Below, in pieces: positions 45,156-56,191 of a stretch of DNA of 64,000 bases. This stretch comes from Teredinibacter turnerae T7901. GTDB taxonomy: Bacteria > Pseudomonadota > Gammaproteobacteria > Pseudomonadales > Cellvibrionaceae. The notes under the pieces were generated by a model. That model was given only the letters and a program-made list of their open reading frames with translations. It did not search any database and was not told the origin of the DNA. Every line of letters begins with the position of its first letter. The stretch's first letter is position 1. The stretch spans positions 4,943,501 to 5,007,500 of the forward strand of contig NC_012997.1 in assembly GCF_000023025.1 (NCBI RefSeq), written 5' to 3'. Both the position numbers and the translations under genes were made by a program.

Positions 45156-48100
45156 TTACTTACCAATGGTATCGCGCAACTCGAATATCAGATCGTTTAC
45201 CAGCTTTGTCACCTTCTCCTGGCGCTGCGTGCACTCTGCGATCTGGTCCACGTAGCTCTGGGTTTGCGCAACAGTTTCAATAATCCCTTCGAATGATTTA
45301 GCCGCGGTTTTGCTGACTTCAGCACCCTGGGCCACCTGTTGCGACGAGTTGTCTATCAGCGAACGAATCTCCTGTGCTGCTGACGAACTGCGCTCGGCAA
45401 GCTTGCGTACCTCTGCGGCAACCACCGAAAAGCCAACGCCATTTTCGCCGGCCCTTGCCGCTTCAATTGCCGCGTTAAACGCTAACAGGTTTGTTTGCGA
45501 TGCAATACCGGAAATTGTTGAAACAATTTCGCCCACTTTATCAGAACTGCTTTGGATTCCGCGTATCGCGCGAATGGATTCTTCCAGTGCCGCCATGCCC
45601 GCCGTTGCAGCCATACTGGAATTACCCGCCGATTCTCGGGCATCCAGCGAGTTGGAGGAAATTTGCTTGATCAGCTCAATAAGCTCACCAACTGTTTCAC
45701 TCAACTGCAGCGATTTTTGGGTGAGTTCTTTTTCCAGCAGGACTTCTTTAGTAACGTCGTACGCGTATTTAATAACTCCTGAGGGCTCTCCGTTCACGTT
45801 ATAGATTGGGTTATAGGTGGCCTGAATCCAGACGTCGCGATCGTACTTTCCCACCCGATGAAAGCGTCCGGACGCCATTTCACCTTCGCTTAAATTTACC
45901 CAAAACGTTCGATACTCATCACTGCGAATATATTCTGGCGAACAGAAGATGGAGTGGTGCTGCCCCTTGACTTCGCGCAGGGTGTAGCCCATGGCGGCCA
46001 GAAAATTACGGTTGGCATCCAGCACATTACCTTCCAGATCGAACTCAATGACTGCCAGCCCCACATCAATCGCATTCAATCTTGCAGCCAATTCGACGCT
46101 GCGAATTTTTTCCGCGGTTATATCCGACGCAAATTTAACAATCTTGACCAACTTACCATCCACATCGAATACAGGGTTGTAGGTCGCCCGTATCCAGACA
46201 TCGCGCCCTTTTTTACCGACCCTGCGATATTCTCCTGAATCGAAGTCACCGCGTCCAAGTTTGTCCCAAAATGCCTGGTATTCGCTGCTTACCGCAATAT
46301 TATCCGGTACAAACATACGGTGATGCTTCCCGCGAATCTCTTCGAATTTGTAACCGACCAGCGCCAAAAAATTATCGTTAGCAGAGATTACATAACCATC
46401 CACGTTAAATTCCGCGATGGACTGCGATCGGCTTATGGCGAGCAGCTTGCTTTGGGAGTCCAGACTTTGAGACTTATCCTTGGTAATATCATTCGCGATA
46501 AAATAAATGGCAAATAAATTATTGTCCTGATTTAACATGGGCGAAATAGTGCCCACTAGCCATTTCGACTCCTGCCTGTCGTTAACATATTTAAACTCGC
46601 CTACCACTTCTTCGCCAGCACGAATACTGGCCATTACATCGATATTGTTCAATTCGCCAAGCATTGTCATTTCCGCAACCATTTTGTGCAGATCCGGAAT
46701 ATTACTCGCCTCCTCCACGCCAAATGTCTGTTTAGCCGAATCGCTGCAACTGGTTATTTTCCCTCTTGCGTCAAACCGCAGAATAATATTTGTTGCGGAT
46801 ACGCTGCGCAGAATCCGGTCGTTCTCTATTGTTTGTAATTTTTTATCGGTGATATCGACGCTGTACTCAATAACTTTTATCGTGGTTCCCAGCGGGCCGA
46901 TCACCGGGCTGAAATTACTCTGCAACCAGAGGCGATTACCTTTCTTGGTGATCACACTGAATTCACCATGAACAGTGCCGCCGTTGTTTAATGTTTGCCA
47001 GTTGTTTTGATAAAGTGCAGAGTTACTGGTCTCGCGGCTGACGAATAATTTATGGGTTTTGTCCTCGAGTTGTTCCAGGCTGTAGCCCATAAGATTCAGA
47101 AAATTTTCGTTTGCTGAAAGAATCGCACCGTTCACATCGTATTCTGCGTAGAGAAAACTGCGATCCGTTGCTTTAAGCCGCGCATCCTTGTCGATAGCAG
47201 TGAGTTTTTCGAGTGTAATATCATTGGCCGTTTTTATAATTTTGGTAACTTCACCGTCATAGTTTAATATGGGCGTATAGTTCGCATGCATCCACACGCA
47301 CTCCCCATTTTTTTTAATCCTGCAGAACTCCCCGTGACGGGCGCGTCCCGCTCTTAAATCCTCCCAAAAAAAACGGTACTCATCGGTTTTATCAAAGCCC
47401 GGCTCGCAAAAAAGGGAGTGATTTTCCCCAATAATTTCATTTTTTTTGTAGCCAAAGGTTTCTAAAAAGCGACTATTCGCATCCAGTATTCGCCGATCTA
47501 TATCAAACTCAATAACCGCTTGGGTACGGGAAATCGCTTTGACTTTCGCTTCCTGATCCATAAACGACGTTTGTACATCGGTAATATCCAGACCACTGAA
47601 ACTCAACTTTGCGATATCACCGAAACGGTTTTTCACCGGATGCAGCTGGCCGCGAACCCATAGGTATTCACCTTTTTGGCTGGTGAGTACCATATCCTGC
47701 ACCCCGGCTTTGCCGGTAATGGCTTCATCCAGGGCGCGTTTACAGGATGCGTCCAGATTCATATTTGCGCCACCAAACGCCTCTTTGATGGAGTAATCGC
47801 CAGATTTTACCCGATCATTCGCCAACCCCAGGCGCGCGACTAATGGCAAACTCGCCGCCAGCAATATTCCATCCTGACTGGCTTCAAAAGCATACAGCTC
47901 CGCCTGGCTGGCCGAGGCTTCCGCGCGCCGCATTTCCTCGCTAACAACACTGCTGAAATCCATGGTGTATTCGCGCACACCTTCAATTTCGTCCTTGCTT
48001 TTAAACACAGGGCAGAAGAAAGCGCCCACTTCCAGATCCCACCCATGGGAAGAGGAGCGACGCAGGCGCAAATCCATGCTCTGCCCCATTTTCATCAATT

Positions 48101-48374
48101 CCAGCAATTGGGCATATCGTATTTCTTCTTCAGAGTCAGTGGGAAACAACTCGTCGAAACTCAATTTGTCCATGTCTTCGCGGCTGTATTCGTACATCGC
48201 CAGAAAACGATCATTGGCGTCGACGAGCTTCCCGGAGGCGTCGTATTGCGCGGTGCTGACAAGGTTTTTAGTCGAGGCGATATATTGGCGCAGTTCTTCC
48301 ATCTGCTGACGCAACTCATCGCTTAATTCACAGTCGCTGCCTAACTGGCGAACGATGTCTTCCAACTTATGCAT
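45156..48374 (-). CDS. Soluble methyl-accepting chemotaxis protein with seven PAS domains
   Basis: 1072 residues with no transmembrane helix. Seven PAS modules in tandem, each opening like [24 protein letters not shown]; five end in a PAC-like [16 protein letters not shown] stretch. After them comes the signalling domain (~890-1070) with the receptor hairpin tip [48 protein letters not shown] and HHSIF segments in several PAS cores may bind a cofactor such as haem or flavin. It senses a cytoplasmic signal (oxygen, redox or ligand) and feeds a CheA/CheW array; the triple-CheW protein is its operon partner. Confidence 0.88.
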   Translation of the reverse strand: MHKLEDIVRQLGSDCELSDELRQQMEELRQYIASTKNLVSTAQYDASGKLVDANDRFLAMYEYSREDMDKLSFDELFPTDSEEEIRYAQLLELMKMGQSMDLRLRRSSSHGWDLEVGAFFCPVFKSKDEIEGVREYTMDFSSVVSEEMRRAEASASQAELYAFEASQDGILLAASLPLVARLGLANDRVKSGDYSIKEAFGGANMNLDASCKRALDEAITGKAGVQDMVLTSQKGEYLWVRGQLHPVKNRFGDIAKLSFSGLDITDVQTSFMDQEAKVKAISRTQAVIEFDIDRRILDANSRFLETFGYKKNEIIGENHSLFCEPGFDKTDEYRFFWEDLRAGRARHGEFCRIKKNGECVWMHANYTPILNYDGEVTKIIKTANDITLEKLTAIDKDARLKATDRSFLYAEYDVNGAILSANENFLNLMGYSLEQLEDKTHKLFVSRETSNSALYQNNWQTLNNGGTVHGEFSVITKKGNRLWLQSNFSPVIGPLGTTIKVIEYSVDITDKKLQTIENDRILRSVSATNIILRFDARGKITSCSDSAKQTFGVEEASNIPDLHKMVAEMTMLGELNNIDVMASIRAGEEVVGEFKYVNDRQESKWLVGTISPMLNQDNNLFAIYFIANDITKDKSQSLDSQSKLLAISRSQSIAEFNVDGYVISANDNFLALVGYKFEEIRGKHHRMFVPDNIAVSSEYQAFWDKLGRGDFDSGEYRRVGKKGRDVWIRATYNPVFDVDGKLVKIVKFASDITAEKIRSVELAARLNAIDVGLAVIEFDLEGNVLDANRNFLAAMGYTLREVKGQHHSIFCSPEYIRSDEYRTFWVNLSEGEMASGRFHRVGKYDRDVWIQATYNPIYNVNGEPSGVIKYAYDVTKEVLLEKELTQKSLQLSETVGELIELIKQISSNSLDARESAGNSSMAATAGMAALEESIRAIRGIQSSSDKVGEIVSTISGIASQTNLLAFNAAIEAARAGENGVGFSVVAAEVRKLAERSSSAAQEIRSLIDNSSQQVAQGAEVSKTAAKSFEGIIETVAQTQSYVDQIAECTQRQEKVTKLVNDLIFELRDTIGK

Positions 48375-49006
48375 AAATAACTAACCTTGACTCACGGCAA
48401 CAAGCGTTGCTCTGTACGGAACGGAAACCGCGACGGGACGAGAACCGCGCGTTGGCCAATACAGCCGCGCCGGTGCGGTATTGTTTAAATAGTAGTTCAG
48501 GCGAAAAAAGCTGCAATTGGAGGGGTATCGCGTCACTCGTCGATACACAACGCAGCAATAGTTATTTTTGCTATAGATATTTTTATGGAAATTTCGCTGA
48601 ATTATTAGCGATAGTAAAATTGAAATAATAATCCGCTGAACGATTCGAAATATTTCGCTGATCTAGCTGTTTATCTCAATCCCAAATCGAAATTACCAAC
48701 CGGGAAGTGGTCGCAAGTAAAATTGCATACCGGTCACGAATTGGATTATTTCGAATTAAACCCCAGCAGTTCGACTGATTGACCAGGTACACCATAGCTG
48801 GGAAAATTTTGTTAAAGGCGCACAACAGGGAGGGTGTTCGTCTGCGAGAACAATAAAAAAGACCTCCCATCTCTGGGCGCATCCTTATATCCGCCCGTCT
48901 GCTTGCTTTATTTTGCGGTATTTGCCACCAGCGCAGCGATGCTTGTCGCGCGTGCGTGTGGACCAGGAGATATACCCTAAATCAGCATCTTTTCAGGAGC
49001 ACAATA
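48375..49006. other. Divergent intergenic region
   Basis: A 632-bp AT-rich gap between the chemoreceptor (minus) and the CBM2 protein (plus). Frames in it are short and lack ribosome-binding sites. A few similar TTCGCTGA stretches appear near 48590-48660. No gene or clear regulatory element found. Confidence 0.35.
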
Positions 49007-51391
49007 ATGAAACGTTTAATGTCGAACGCACTGTTTGGCGCTGCCCTGTGTTGCAGTTTGCCAGCCCTTGCGGAACTATCCTGTCAGGTAAACACTTCGG
49101 CCTGGAATAACGGCTATGTGGCTAACGTCACCGTGACCAACATCGGCACTACCGCCACCACGGATTGGCAAGTGGCCCTGACATTTACACAGTCACCGGC
49201 CGTCAGCCAGGGGTGGAGCGCCACTCTTTCAGCGGATGGCAACTACCTGTTTGCCAGCAACGTTGATTGGAACGCAAGCCTTGCGCCGGGTCAGTCCACC
49301 AGTTTCGGGTTTTTAGGTGCACACAATGGCAACTTTACAGCCCCTACCTGTGCCGAAATGCTTCCTGCAGACGATGGCCTGCTTGGCTACCTGCGCCGCG
49401 GACTCACCGAGCATCTGGACTTTCGCGAAAACTATTACACTTATGGCGCGAGCTCATCCACGTCGTCCAGTGGCTCCCCTTCCGGGTCGTCATCCTCGTC
49501 GGCCTCGTCGTCGACGGGATCGTCCACAGGGTCTTCCAGCGGCGGCGGCTCTGGCGGTGATGACATCACCAATACTCAGGAGCTCGGTGTTGATGAGGCG
49601 GATATTATCGAGTACGACGGCGACAATCTTTACGTGGTACGAGATCGGCGTACCTATGTTTATCTGCCCGGCACCTCGTCATCGTCGACCAGCAGCACAT
49701 CCAGCACTGGCTCGTCCAGCAGTTCTGGTGGCGGTTACTATGAATACACGGTGTCCCTCGCTTCATACTCAGCCGATAAAACCAACGGCGTTGTTACCCC
49801 ATTGGGCAACCTGTCAATTCCGTTCAGCTCCGGTCAGTACAGCTACGGTTACACCCCTGCCGGCTCTTACCTGTGGCAAACCACGAGCGAAAAAACGCTG
49901 GCAATCATCGGCGAAGACGTGGAGCCCACTCCCTACACCTACTCTTACAACTATGGCGGCTATCCCTACTACCAATACGCGAGCAAGGTATCGATTTTTC
50001 TCGCCGACGTGACCGATCCAACCGCCATGGATGCAACGGACAAAATCAGTTTCGATGGCCATCTGGTTTCCAGCCGCCGTATTGATAACACGCTTTTTGT
50101 GGTATCTCGCTATAGCCCAAGCATGAAGCGACTCGGTATCGAAAATTCGCAATACGCCATCGACGATAACCGCGCGCTCATTGCCAATGCCAGCCTCGCA
50201 GATTTGCTGCCCCACCTGTACGACAACAATGGCGGCAGTGCACCTCTGTTCAGCGGAAATGACTGCGTGGGCGCGCAGTGGCCAGAGCAAAGCGATCTTT
50301 ACCGCGGGTCACTGGTGGTGTTGACTAAAATCGATTTGGATGACCCAAGCCAGATATCGTCCAGTTGCCTACCCGCTTCAGCCAGCGATGTGTATGCCTC
50401 CGGCGACGCCGTGTATGCGTTTAACTATGGTGCCACCGGAACAACCATCTATAAATTCGCAACGGCTGGCAGCATGCCGTACATTGGCCAGATCAGCGTT
50501 CCGGGCTCTATCCCTTGCACAGAGCAAGCCTACTGCTTTGGCGAACAGGATGGCGTGTTGCGCGTGCTGTACCGTACATCGAGCACGGGAGGCTATGCCA
50601 CTGCGTATCGCCTGAGCACCATTGCCGAATCGACAAATGGAATGGGCCTGCAAATACTCGCCACACTGCCAAATGCGGCGCGCCCAGAGTCCATCGGCAA
50701 GCCCAATGAGCTGATCTACAGTATGCGCAGCTTTGGCGATACGGTGTACCTGGTGACCTTTCAAAAAGTCGACCCTCTGTACGCCGTTGACGTCAGCAAT
50801 CCCGCAGACCCTTACATTGCGGGGGAACTCGAAGTATCCGGCTTCTCAGACTACTTGCACCCTATCGGCGATGGGTTACTCCTGGGCGTGGGCAAAGATG
50901 CCTACTATGAAGCGTCTACAGGCATTACCTGGTACCAAGGCGTAAAAATCGAACTCTTCGATATTTCGAATCCTCTGGAGTTGCGCAGTCTTGGCAGTGA
51001 GGTTATCGGCAGAAGAGGTTCCGCCTCAGGACCATCCGCCGACCCCCGCGCGTTCGCGTTCCGCAATGACGAATACGGGATGCGCTTTGCACTGCCAATT
51101 CGCGTCAACGACATCATGCCATCCTATGGCGATCCGTCACGGCCTAACCAAACTTACAACTGGCACTACACAGGATTATTTGTGTACGACATTCTGACCG
51201 GCGCCAACGGAGACGCTAGCCTTTCCCGCCGCGGCATTTTGAAGTCTGCATCGCTTGATGCTACCCCTCCAGACTCCTACGACTACACGAGCCTGAGTTA
51301 TCACCGGGGTGTATTGCTGGATGAATCGGTGTTTTATCTGCACGACACGGATATCTCGGCCGCGTTGCTGGACGACTTGCCGCAGGAATAA
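49007..51391 (+). CDS. CBM2 fused to a secreted beta-propeller domain
   Basis: 794 residues from ATG 49007, with CAGGAG seven bases upstream; a GTG at 48956 is less likely. Signal peptide to about residue 22. Residues ~23-115 read as a family 2 carbohydrate-binding module (VNTSAWNNGYVANVTVTNIG, then TDWQVALTF and VDWNASLAPGQSTSFGF), which usually binds crystalline cellulose or chitin. A poly-Ser/Gly linker leads to NTQELGVDEADIIEYDGDNLYVVRDRRTYVYL, the hallmark of the PF09826 beta-propeller. Catalytic function not known. The fusion suggests a propeller targeted to cellulose. Confidence 0.85.
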   Translation: MKRLMSNALFGAALCCSLPALAELSCQVNTSAWNNGYVANVTVTNIGTTATTDWQVALTFTQSPAVSQGWSATLSADGNYLFASNVDWNASLAPGQSTSFGFLGAHNGNFTAPTCAEMLPADDGLLGYLRRGLTEHLDFRENYYTYGASSSTSSSGSPSGSSSSSASSSTGSSTGSSSGGGSGGDDITNTQELGVDEADIIEYDGDNLYVVRDRRTYVYLPGTSSSSTSSTSSTGSSSSSGGGYYEYTVSLASYSADKTNGVVTPLGNLSIPFSSGQYSYGYTPAGSYLWQTTSEKTLAIIGEDVEPTPYTYSYNYGGYPYYQYASKVSIFLADVTDPTAMDATDKISFDGHLVSSRRIDNTLFVVSRYSPSMKRLGIENSQYAIDDNRALIANASLADLLPHLYDNNGGSAPLFSGNDCVGAQWPEQSDLYRGSLVVLTKIDLDDPSQISSSCLPASASDVYASGDAVYAFNYGATGTTIYKFATAGSMPYIGQISVPGSIPCTEQAYCFGEQDGVLRVLYRTSSTGGYATAYRLSTIAESTNGMGLQILATLPNAARPESIGKPNELIYSMRSFGDTVYLVTFQKVDPLYAVDVSNPADPYIAGELEVSGFSDYLHPIGDGLLLGVGKDAYYEASTGITWYQGVKIELFDISNPLELRSLGSEVIGRRGSASGPSADPRAFAFRNDEYGMRFALPIRVNDIMPSYGDPSRPNQTYNWHYTGLFVYDILTGANGDASLSRRGILKSASLDATPPDSYDYTSLSYHRGVLLDESVFYLHDTDISAALLDDLPQE

Positions 51392-51423
51392 CGGTGTCGT
51401 TGTTGTGAAATACACGGAAAGAC

Positions 51424-51453
51424 AAAGGGCAGCCTAGCGCTGCCCTTTTTTGC
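51424..51453. terminator. Intrinsic terminator after the CBM2/beta-propeller gene
   Basis: The arms AAGGGCAGC and GCTGCCCTT flank a CTAGC loop and are followed by a TTTTTT run. On the minus strand an A-rich run also follows, so it may serve the convergent ygjV-like gene. Confidence 0.85.
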
Positions 51454-51492
51454 TTTTTATGGTGCGCGACTCAGATAATTGCGCGCCGCTCA

Positions 51493-52008
51493 TTACGCCG
51501 GCTGCGCTATCTGTTTTGCTCGATGCAGCCGCCAGATTGTGCTGAGATTTACACTGATGAGGACAATTTCCAGCAGGGTTAAGCCAATAGACCCGACGAT
51601 GATATTGTTGGCCAGCCAACACAGCGCACCGGCAAAAAAGGCAATCCGCATGGGAATACCCTGCAGGCAAAATACGGCGTAGGCACCAATACAGGTACCC
51701 AATACTGGAATCATATCAACCCAATGCTCTGCGAGCAGCCCGCCAGATGTTAACCCCAGCACAATAAAAACAGCTGCCACCCAGCGCGAACTGGTGTGCA
51801 ACGCAAGGTAGGTGCGCACCACAGACAAGAGCGCACTCAACAGTGCGGTGGTGGCACCGAGCATCGCGTAGTGGATGGCATTGTTTAAGCCCATGACCAC
51901 CATCACACGCTTAAGCTTGCGATCGTCGCGTTGATAAAAACACAAGATACCTAGCGCAAAGCCGATAAAACCTACAGCCTGCGCCAAATCGAATTGGGGA
52001 AGCGGCAT
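51493..52008 (-). CDS. YgjV-like inner-membrane protein
   Basis: 171 residues, five or six hydrophobic segments (AVGFIGFALGILCFYQRDDRKLK, YAMLGATTALLSALLSVVRTYL). Matches the YgjV family pattern (QRDDRKLKR followed by a NAIHYAMLG helix). Function unknown. Stands between the CBM2 protein and the yheV-hydrolase operon. Confidence 0.7.
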   Translation of the reverse strand: MPLPQFDLAQAVGFIGFALGILCFYQRDDRKLKRVMVVMGLNNAIHYAMLGATTALLSALLSVVRTYLALHTSSRWVAAVFIVLGLTSGGLLAEHWVDMIPVLGTCIGAYAVFCLQGIPMRIAFFAGALCWLANNIIVGSIGLTLLEIVLISVNLSTIWRLHRAKQIAQPA

Positions 52009-52098
52009 ACAGCGAAAAAACCGGGAAAAATAAGAGAAGGATGTCTACGGTAGCAGGCGGCGAATGCCACCTGCAAGTGCTATTTTCAGCAACAAGGG

Positions 52099-52329
52099 TC
52101 AGGGGTCTTTGGGCGGAAACTGCAACACCTGCGTCTCGCTGGCTTTCTGTGTTTCTGACTGGTTGACCCGAGTCTCGAGTTCACGCAAGTGCGGTTGAAT
52201 GTGAATTTCATCTTTAAATCCACAGCTTACACACTCGCGATAATTTTTTTCCGCATCCTGATAATTCACAATCTTGTCCATCAGACCGCAGGCTGGGCAC
52301 ACTGCACCAGCGATAAAGCGTTTTTTCAT
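52099..52329 (-). CDS. yheV: YheV-like zinc-ribbon protein
   Basis: 76 residues. Two CxxC pairs (CPACG and CVSCG) form a zinc ribbon; the MKKRFIAGAVCPACGLMDKI start and YRECVSCGF segment are characteristic of YheV proteins, in which prlC-linked genes are common. Function unclear. It overlaps the upstream alpha/beta hydrolase gene by ATGA. Confidence 0.85.
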   Translation of the reverse strand: MKKRFIAGAVCPACGLMDKIVNYQDAEKNYRECVSCGFKDEIHIQPHLRELETRVNQSETQKASETQVLQFPPKDP

Positions 52330-53897
52330 TGCAGGCCTTTTTTCTTGAAATCGATAGTGGCGTTTTCTGTGCGGTACTGACCATGAACATAGCCTGTAAA
52401 CCCAGGGGAAACCACCTGACTCGCGGACAAAATAATTTGCGAGTCGTCGCCGACATTGATCGCTTCATGATCCACAATCAGCGTGGCATTGGCGAGATCG
52501 ATACGGCTGTCGTCGGCGAGAATACCACTGTTTGCTGCCATGGTAACGTTGGTGCCATCAACAATGGCATGCACTGCGATCATTGCTGTGGTATCGGCGG
52601 CGAGATACACGTTTTCGAGGTTTACACTGGAATCCGTGACCTTAATCCGCTTGGCGCTAAGATTTTGCAGGTGTATGGCGGTGCTATCACGGATTTCTAC
52701 CTCGCTGTACTCACCAGAATAGAACTGATTCGTCTCACCCTCGATTACCAGCTTTTCCGCCTGCGCACTGACCTTGAGCAACGACGGCGGGTTCTGCGGC
52801 GGCGGGCTTGCCAACACTTCAGCTAAGAGCGCATTAAATTGGGCAGGCTTTTCCCGCATCGGGGTGTGACCGCAATTGGCGATGCTGTGCAAACGGCTCT
52901 TCTCCAAAGTATCGTTCAACATCACACCCGTGCGAAGTGGCGCAACGCCGTCGTCAGCCCCCCAGATGATGGAGGTGGGCACTCGGGTTTCGTGAGCCGC
53001 ACTGGCGAAATCCTCATACACCAGCGCGGTGGCAGCGTTGACATTGGGGTTTAAGCCCAGCGTTTTGTTCCAGGCCTGGCGAAACTTGCGAATGTAATTT
53101 ACCGCATCAGGCAGGCTGGTCACCGTCTCGATCAACGCCTGGCCCAGCTCCTCAACGCCTGTAATCAGCTTCACCGAGATATCCGACAGCCCATAGAGTT
53201 CGGCAGGAAACTCTACCGCGTGTTTAAGGTAAGCGGTGCGATACAAAATGCCCGCGGCATCGACCAGTACCAGTTGCCGCAGCTCGTCGCCATAGTCAGC
53301 GGCGTAGCGCAAGGCGACCGCACCGCCCATGGAGTGGCCGATAAGCACATACTGCTTGGCGCCGAATACACCCGCTACCTGATGGACGACGGACGCGTAG
53401 TTCGTTGGTGAGTATTCACCTTCTGTGGTGGGCGACAAGCCGAAGCCGGGCAGGTCTAGCGCGATTATGTGATACTCCTTTTCGAACCGGGGAATCACGT
53501 TCAACCAGTCGCGCAGACCATTCTGACCGAGCCCGTGTACCAGGATCATGGTGGGCTTGTTCACATCACCCGCCTCGAGAACAAACACATCGGAATCAAA
53601 CACGGTGTTGTGGACGGTAAAATAGCGCCAACGGTCGGTGGCGATCAGCTCCTCATCGAACTCCGTCAGGGTGTAGTCGTCGCCCTGCTCCTGTGCAGCC
53701 TGCTGGCGCTGCTTGTAGATCTGGCGAATATTCACGGGCGATATTTTGATCGCACCGCCACCGTCCGAATCTCGCGAGGATGTTACCCGTTCGGCAATCA
53801 CGTCGAGTAAATCCGCCTGCGTCGGCGCGATGGCCGTCAATCCCATGCTGAGCATCGCCCACTGCATCCAACGGCCACCGCCACTGCGCTTTGTCAT
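52326..53897 (-). CDS. Secreted alpha/beta hydrolase with a C-terminal beta-rich tail
   Basis: 523 residues, signal peptide ending near PTQA (residue 28). Alpha/beta hydrolase core (~residues 85-365): ILVHGLGQNGLRDW, nucleophile Ser189 in LIGHSMGGAVAL, acid in IIWGADDGVAPL and His in ANCGHTPMREKP. The final ~150 residues (EIRDSTAIHLQNLSAKRIKV, VNLENVYLAADTTAMI, TNVTMAANSGILADDSRIDLAN) look like a repeated beta-helix-type module, unusual for this family. Substrate unknown. It lies between prlC and yheV on the same strand. Confidence 0.75.
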   Translation of the reverse strand: MTKRSGGGRWMQWAMLSMGLTAIAPTQADLLDVIAERVTSSRDSDGGGAIKISPVNIRQIYKQRQQAAQEQGDDYTLTEFDEELIATDRWRYFTVHNTVFDSDVFVLEAGDVNKPTMILVHGLGQNGLRDWLNVIPRFEKEYHIIALDLPGFGLSPTTEGEYSPTNYASVVHQVAGVFGAKQYVLIGHSMGGAVALRYAADYGDELRQLVLVDAAGILYRTAYLKHAVEFPAELYGLSDISVKLITGVEELGQALIETVTSLPDAVNYIRKFRQAWNKTLGLNPNVNAATALVYEDFASAAHETRVPTSIIWGADDGVAPLRTGVMLNDTLEKSRLHSIANCGHTPMREKPAQFNALLAEVLASPPPQNPPSLLKVSAQAEKLVIEGETNQFYSGEYSEVEIRDSTAIHLQNLSAKRIKVTDSSVNLENVYLAADTTAMIAVHAIVDGTNVTMAANSGILADDSRIDLANATLIVDHEAINVGDDSQIILSASQVVSPGFTGYVHGQYRTENATIDFKKKGLQ

Positions 53898-53935
53898 AGT
53901 TCGTTAAACCTTTTCCTGCAACACCTGAGTCACCA

Positions 53936-55990
53936 TCAAGCCGCTAAACCACTGTGGCGCAGCAGCGCATCCACTTGGGGTTCACGACCTCTGAAATTTT
54001 TGAACAACACCATCGCGTCCTCAGAGCCACCCTTTTCCAGAATCTCGCTAAGGTAACGCTGGCTGGTAGCCTGATCGAAAATCCCCGCTTCCTCAAACGC
54101 CGCGTAGGCGTCTGCCGAAAGCACTTCCGCCCACTTGTAGCTGTAGTAGCCAGCGGCATAGCCGCCCGCAAAAATATGGCTGAAACCATGCTGAAAGCGG
54201 TTAAACGACGGCGGCGAGAAAACCGCAATCTGCTGGCGAATATCGTCCAGTAGCCCCTGCACACTGGCAAATCCGGCTTTGCCGAATTCCATATGCAGCT
54301 TGAAATCGAACAGGGCGAATTCCAACTGACGCAGCATAAACATGGCTGCCTGATAATTTTTTGCGGCCAGCATATTATTGAGTTTTTCTTCCGGCAGAGG
54401 TTCACCGGTTTCGTGGTGGCCCGACAGAAATGCGAGAATCTCCCGTTCCCAGCAAAAGTTTTCCATAAATTGACTGGGCAGCTCGACGGCATCCCAGGCG
54501 ACGCCGTTAATGCCGGCCACCGCGGCGACATCGACTTGGGTCAGCATGTGGTGAATGCCATGGCCGAATTCGTGGAATGTGGTGGTAACCTCGTTGTGGG
54601 TAAGTAAGCTGGGCTTGCCGTCCAGTGGCGGATTAAAGTTACACACGAGATAGGCAACAGGTAACTGCACATCATCACTCGCTACCCGGCGTTGGCGGCA
54701 TACATCCATCCAGGCGCCGCCACGTTTTTTCGCGCGGGCGTACAAATCGAAATAAAACCCGGCCAGGGGTAAGCCATTGCGCTGAATTTCGTAGAATTTA
54801 ACCGACTCGTGCCAGGTATCCACCTCTTCGGTTTTGTCTACAAACGACAGGTCAAACAAACGACGCGCGACCTCAAACAAACCATCGATCACTTTGTTTG
54901 CGGGAAAATACGGCCGCAGCTCTTCCTGTGAAATGCTGTAGCGCTTGAGCTTAAGCTTTTCGGCATAGTAGGGAATATCCCACGCATCAAGGGATTCCAC
55001 GCCGTACTCTTGTTTGGCAAACGCTTGTAGCTCGGCAAATTCCTGCTCTGCATACGGCTTGCTCTTGGCTGCCAGATCTTCCAGGAAGCTGACCACCTGT
55101 TGGGTACTTTCCGCCATTTTTGGCGCAATACTCAACTCGGCGTAGTTGCTGAAACCTAACAGCTCGGCAAGCTCCTGTCGCAACGCCAGAATCTCTTCCA
55201 TGATCGCCGTGTTATCCCACTGGCCGCCACAGGGGCCGGTTTCCGAGGCGCGGGTATTGAAGGCCTCGTACATCTCTCGGCGCAGGGCACCATTGTCACT
55301 TTGCGACATCACCGTAAAATAGACCGGCACGTCCAAGGTCAGAACATAGCCCTCCAGAGACTTGTCCGCAGCGGCCTGCTTTGCGGCAGCCACCGCGAAT
55401 TCCGGCAGCCCGGACAGTTCCGACTCTTCGCTAATGTGTTTGTGCCAACCGTGGGTTGCGTCCATCACGTTGTTGGAGAACTGGCTGGTTAAGGTCGACA
55501 GACGCGATTGAATTTCGCCGTACCGCTTTTTTTGTTCTGGCGGCAGAGCCACACCGGAAAGGCGAAAATCCCGCAGCGCATTGGCTACGGTTTTGCGCTG
55601 TGCCTGACTCAGCTCGGCGAAATCCGGGCGCGCGGCGAGGGCTTCATACGCGTTAAACAGCGCCTGGTTCTGGCCCAGTTCAGTGTAGTATTGCGTAAGT
55701 AACTGCTCACTCTCTTCGTACGCTTTGCGCAGCTCGTCGCTGTTGGCAACCGAGTTGAGATGCCCCACAGGTGACCAGGCTTGGTTAATGCGATCACCGC
55801 GTGCCTCAATAGGCGCCACCAGTAGATCCCAGGTCACCTCGTCTGGCAGATTTGCCAACTGCGCATCCAACTCAGCGCTCGCCTGCGCGAGCAAGGTTTG
55901 AATTGCCGGAGTGACATGCTCGGGTTTGATTTCGGAAAAAGGCGGCAATGTACTATCGCGCAGCAGCGGATTATCGTTGGGATCGGTCAT
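53936..55990 (-). CDS. prlC: Oligopeptidase A (M3 family)
   Basis: 684 residues from ATG 55990. HEFGHGIHHML at His473-Glu474-x-x-His477 is the zinc-binding motif of M3 metallopeptidases. The overall length and the DLYARAKKRGGAWMD, VAYLVCNFNPP segments match OpdA/PrlC, the cytoplasmic enzyme that degrades signal peptides and short peptides. Shares the strand with the hydrolase and yheV, an arrangement common in gammaproteobacteria. Confidence 0.93.
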   Translation of the reverse strand: MTDPNDNPLLRDSTLPPFSEIKPEHVTPAIQTLLAQASAELDAQLANLPDEVTWDLLVAPIEARGDRINQAWSPVGHLNSVANSDELRKAYEESEQLLTQYYTELGQNQALFNAYEALAARPDFAELSQAQRKTVANALRDFRLSGVALPPEQKKRYGEIQSRLSTLTSQFSNNVMDATHGWHKHISEESELSGLPEFAVAAAKQAAADKSLEGYVLTLDVPVYFTVMSQSDNGALRREMYEAFNTRASETGPCGGQWDNTAIMEEILALRQELAELLGFSNYAELSIAPKMAESTQQVVSFLEDLAAKSKPYAEQEFAELQAFAKQEYGVESLDAWDIPYYAEKLKLKRYSISQEELRPYFPANKVIDGLFEVARRLFDLSFVDKTEEVDTWHESVKFYEIQRNGLPLAGFYFDLYARAKKRGGAWMDVCRQRRVASDDVQLPVAYLVCNFNPPLDGKPSLLTHNEVTTTFHEFGHGIHHMLTQVDVAAVAGINGVAWDAVELPSQFMENFCWEREILAFLSGHHETGEPLPEEKLNNMLAAKNYQAAMFMLRQLEFALFDFKLHMEFGKAGFASVQGLLDDIRQQIAVFSPPSFNRFQHGFSHIFAGGYAAGYYSYKWAEVLSADAYAAFEEAGIFDQATSQRYLSEILEKGGSEDAMVLFKNFRGREPQVDALLRHSGLAA

Positions 55991-56191
55991 CGAATTCGGT
56001 CCTTCATAGGCGTGGAATTTATTGCGGAATCTCTGAATAATACGGAGCAATTGCTGGCATGAGTTGGGGACTACCCTCTCAACCGGCGGCGTTGATTGTG
56101 GTCTAGTAAGGTAGATCAGCCCGGTTGTTGCCAGCCTGAGAGCACCAGGCGTATTCGCGCATCGTAATTACCTGCAAATGTGGAGCTGATA

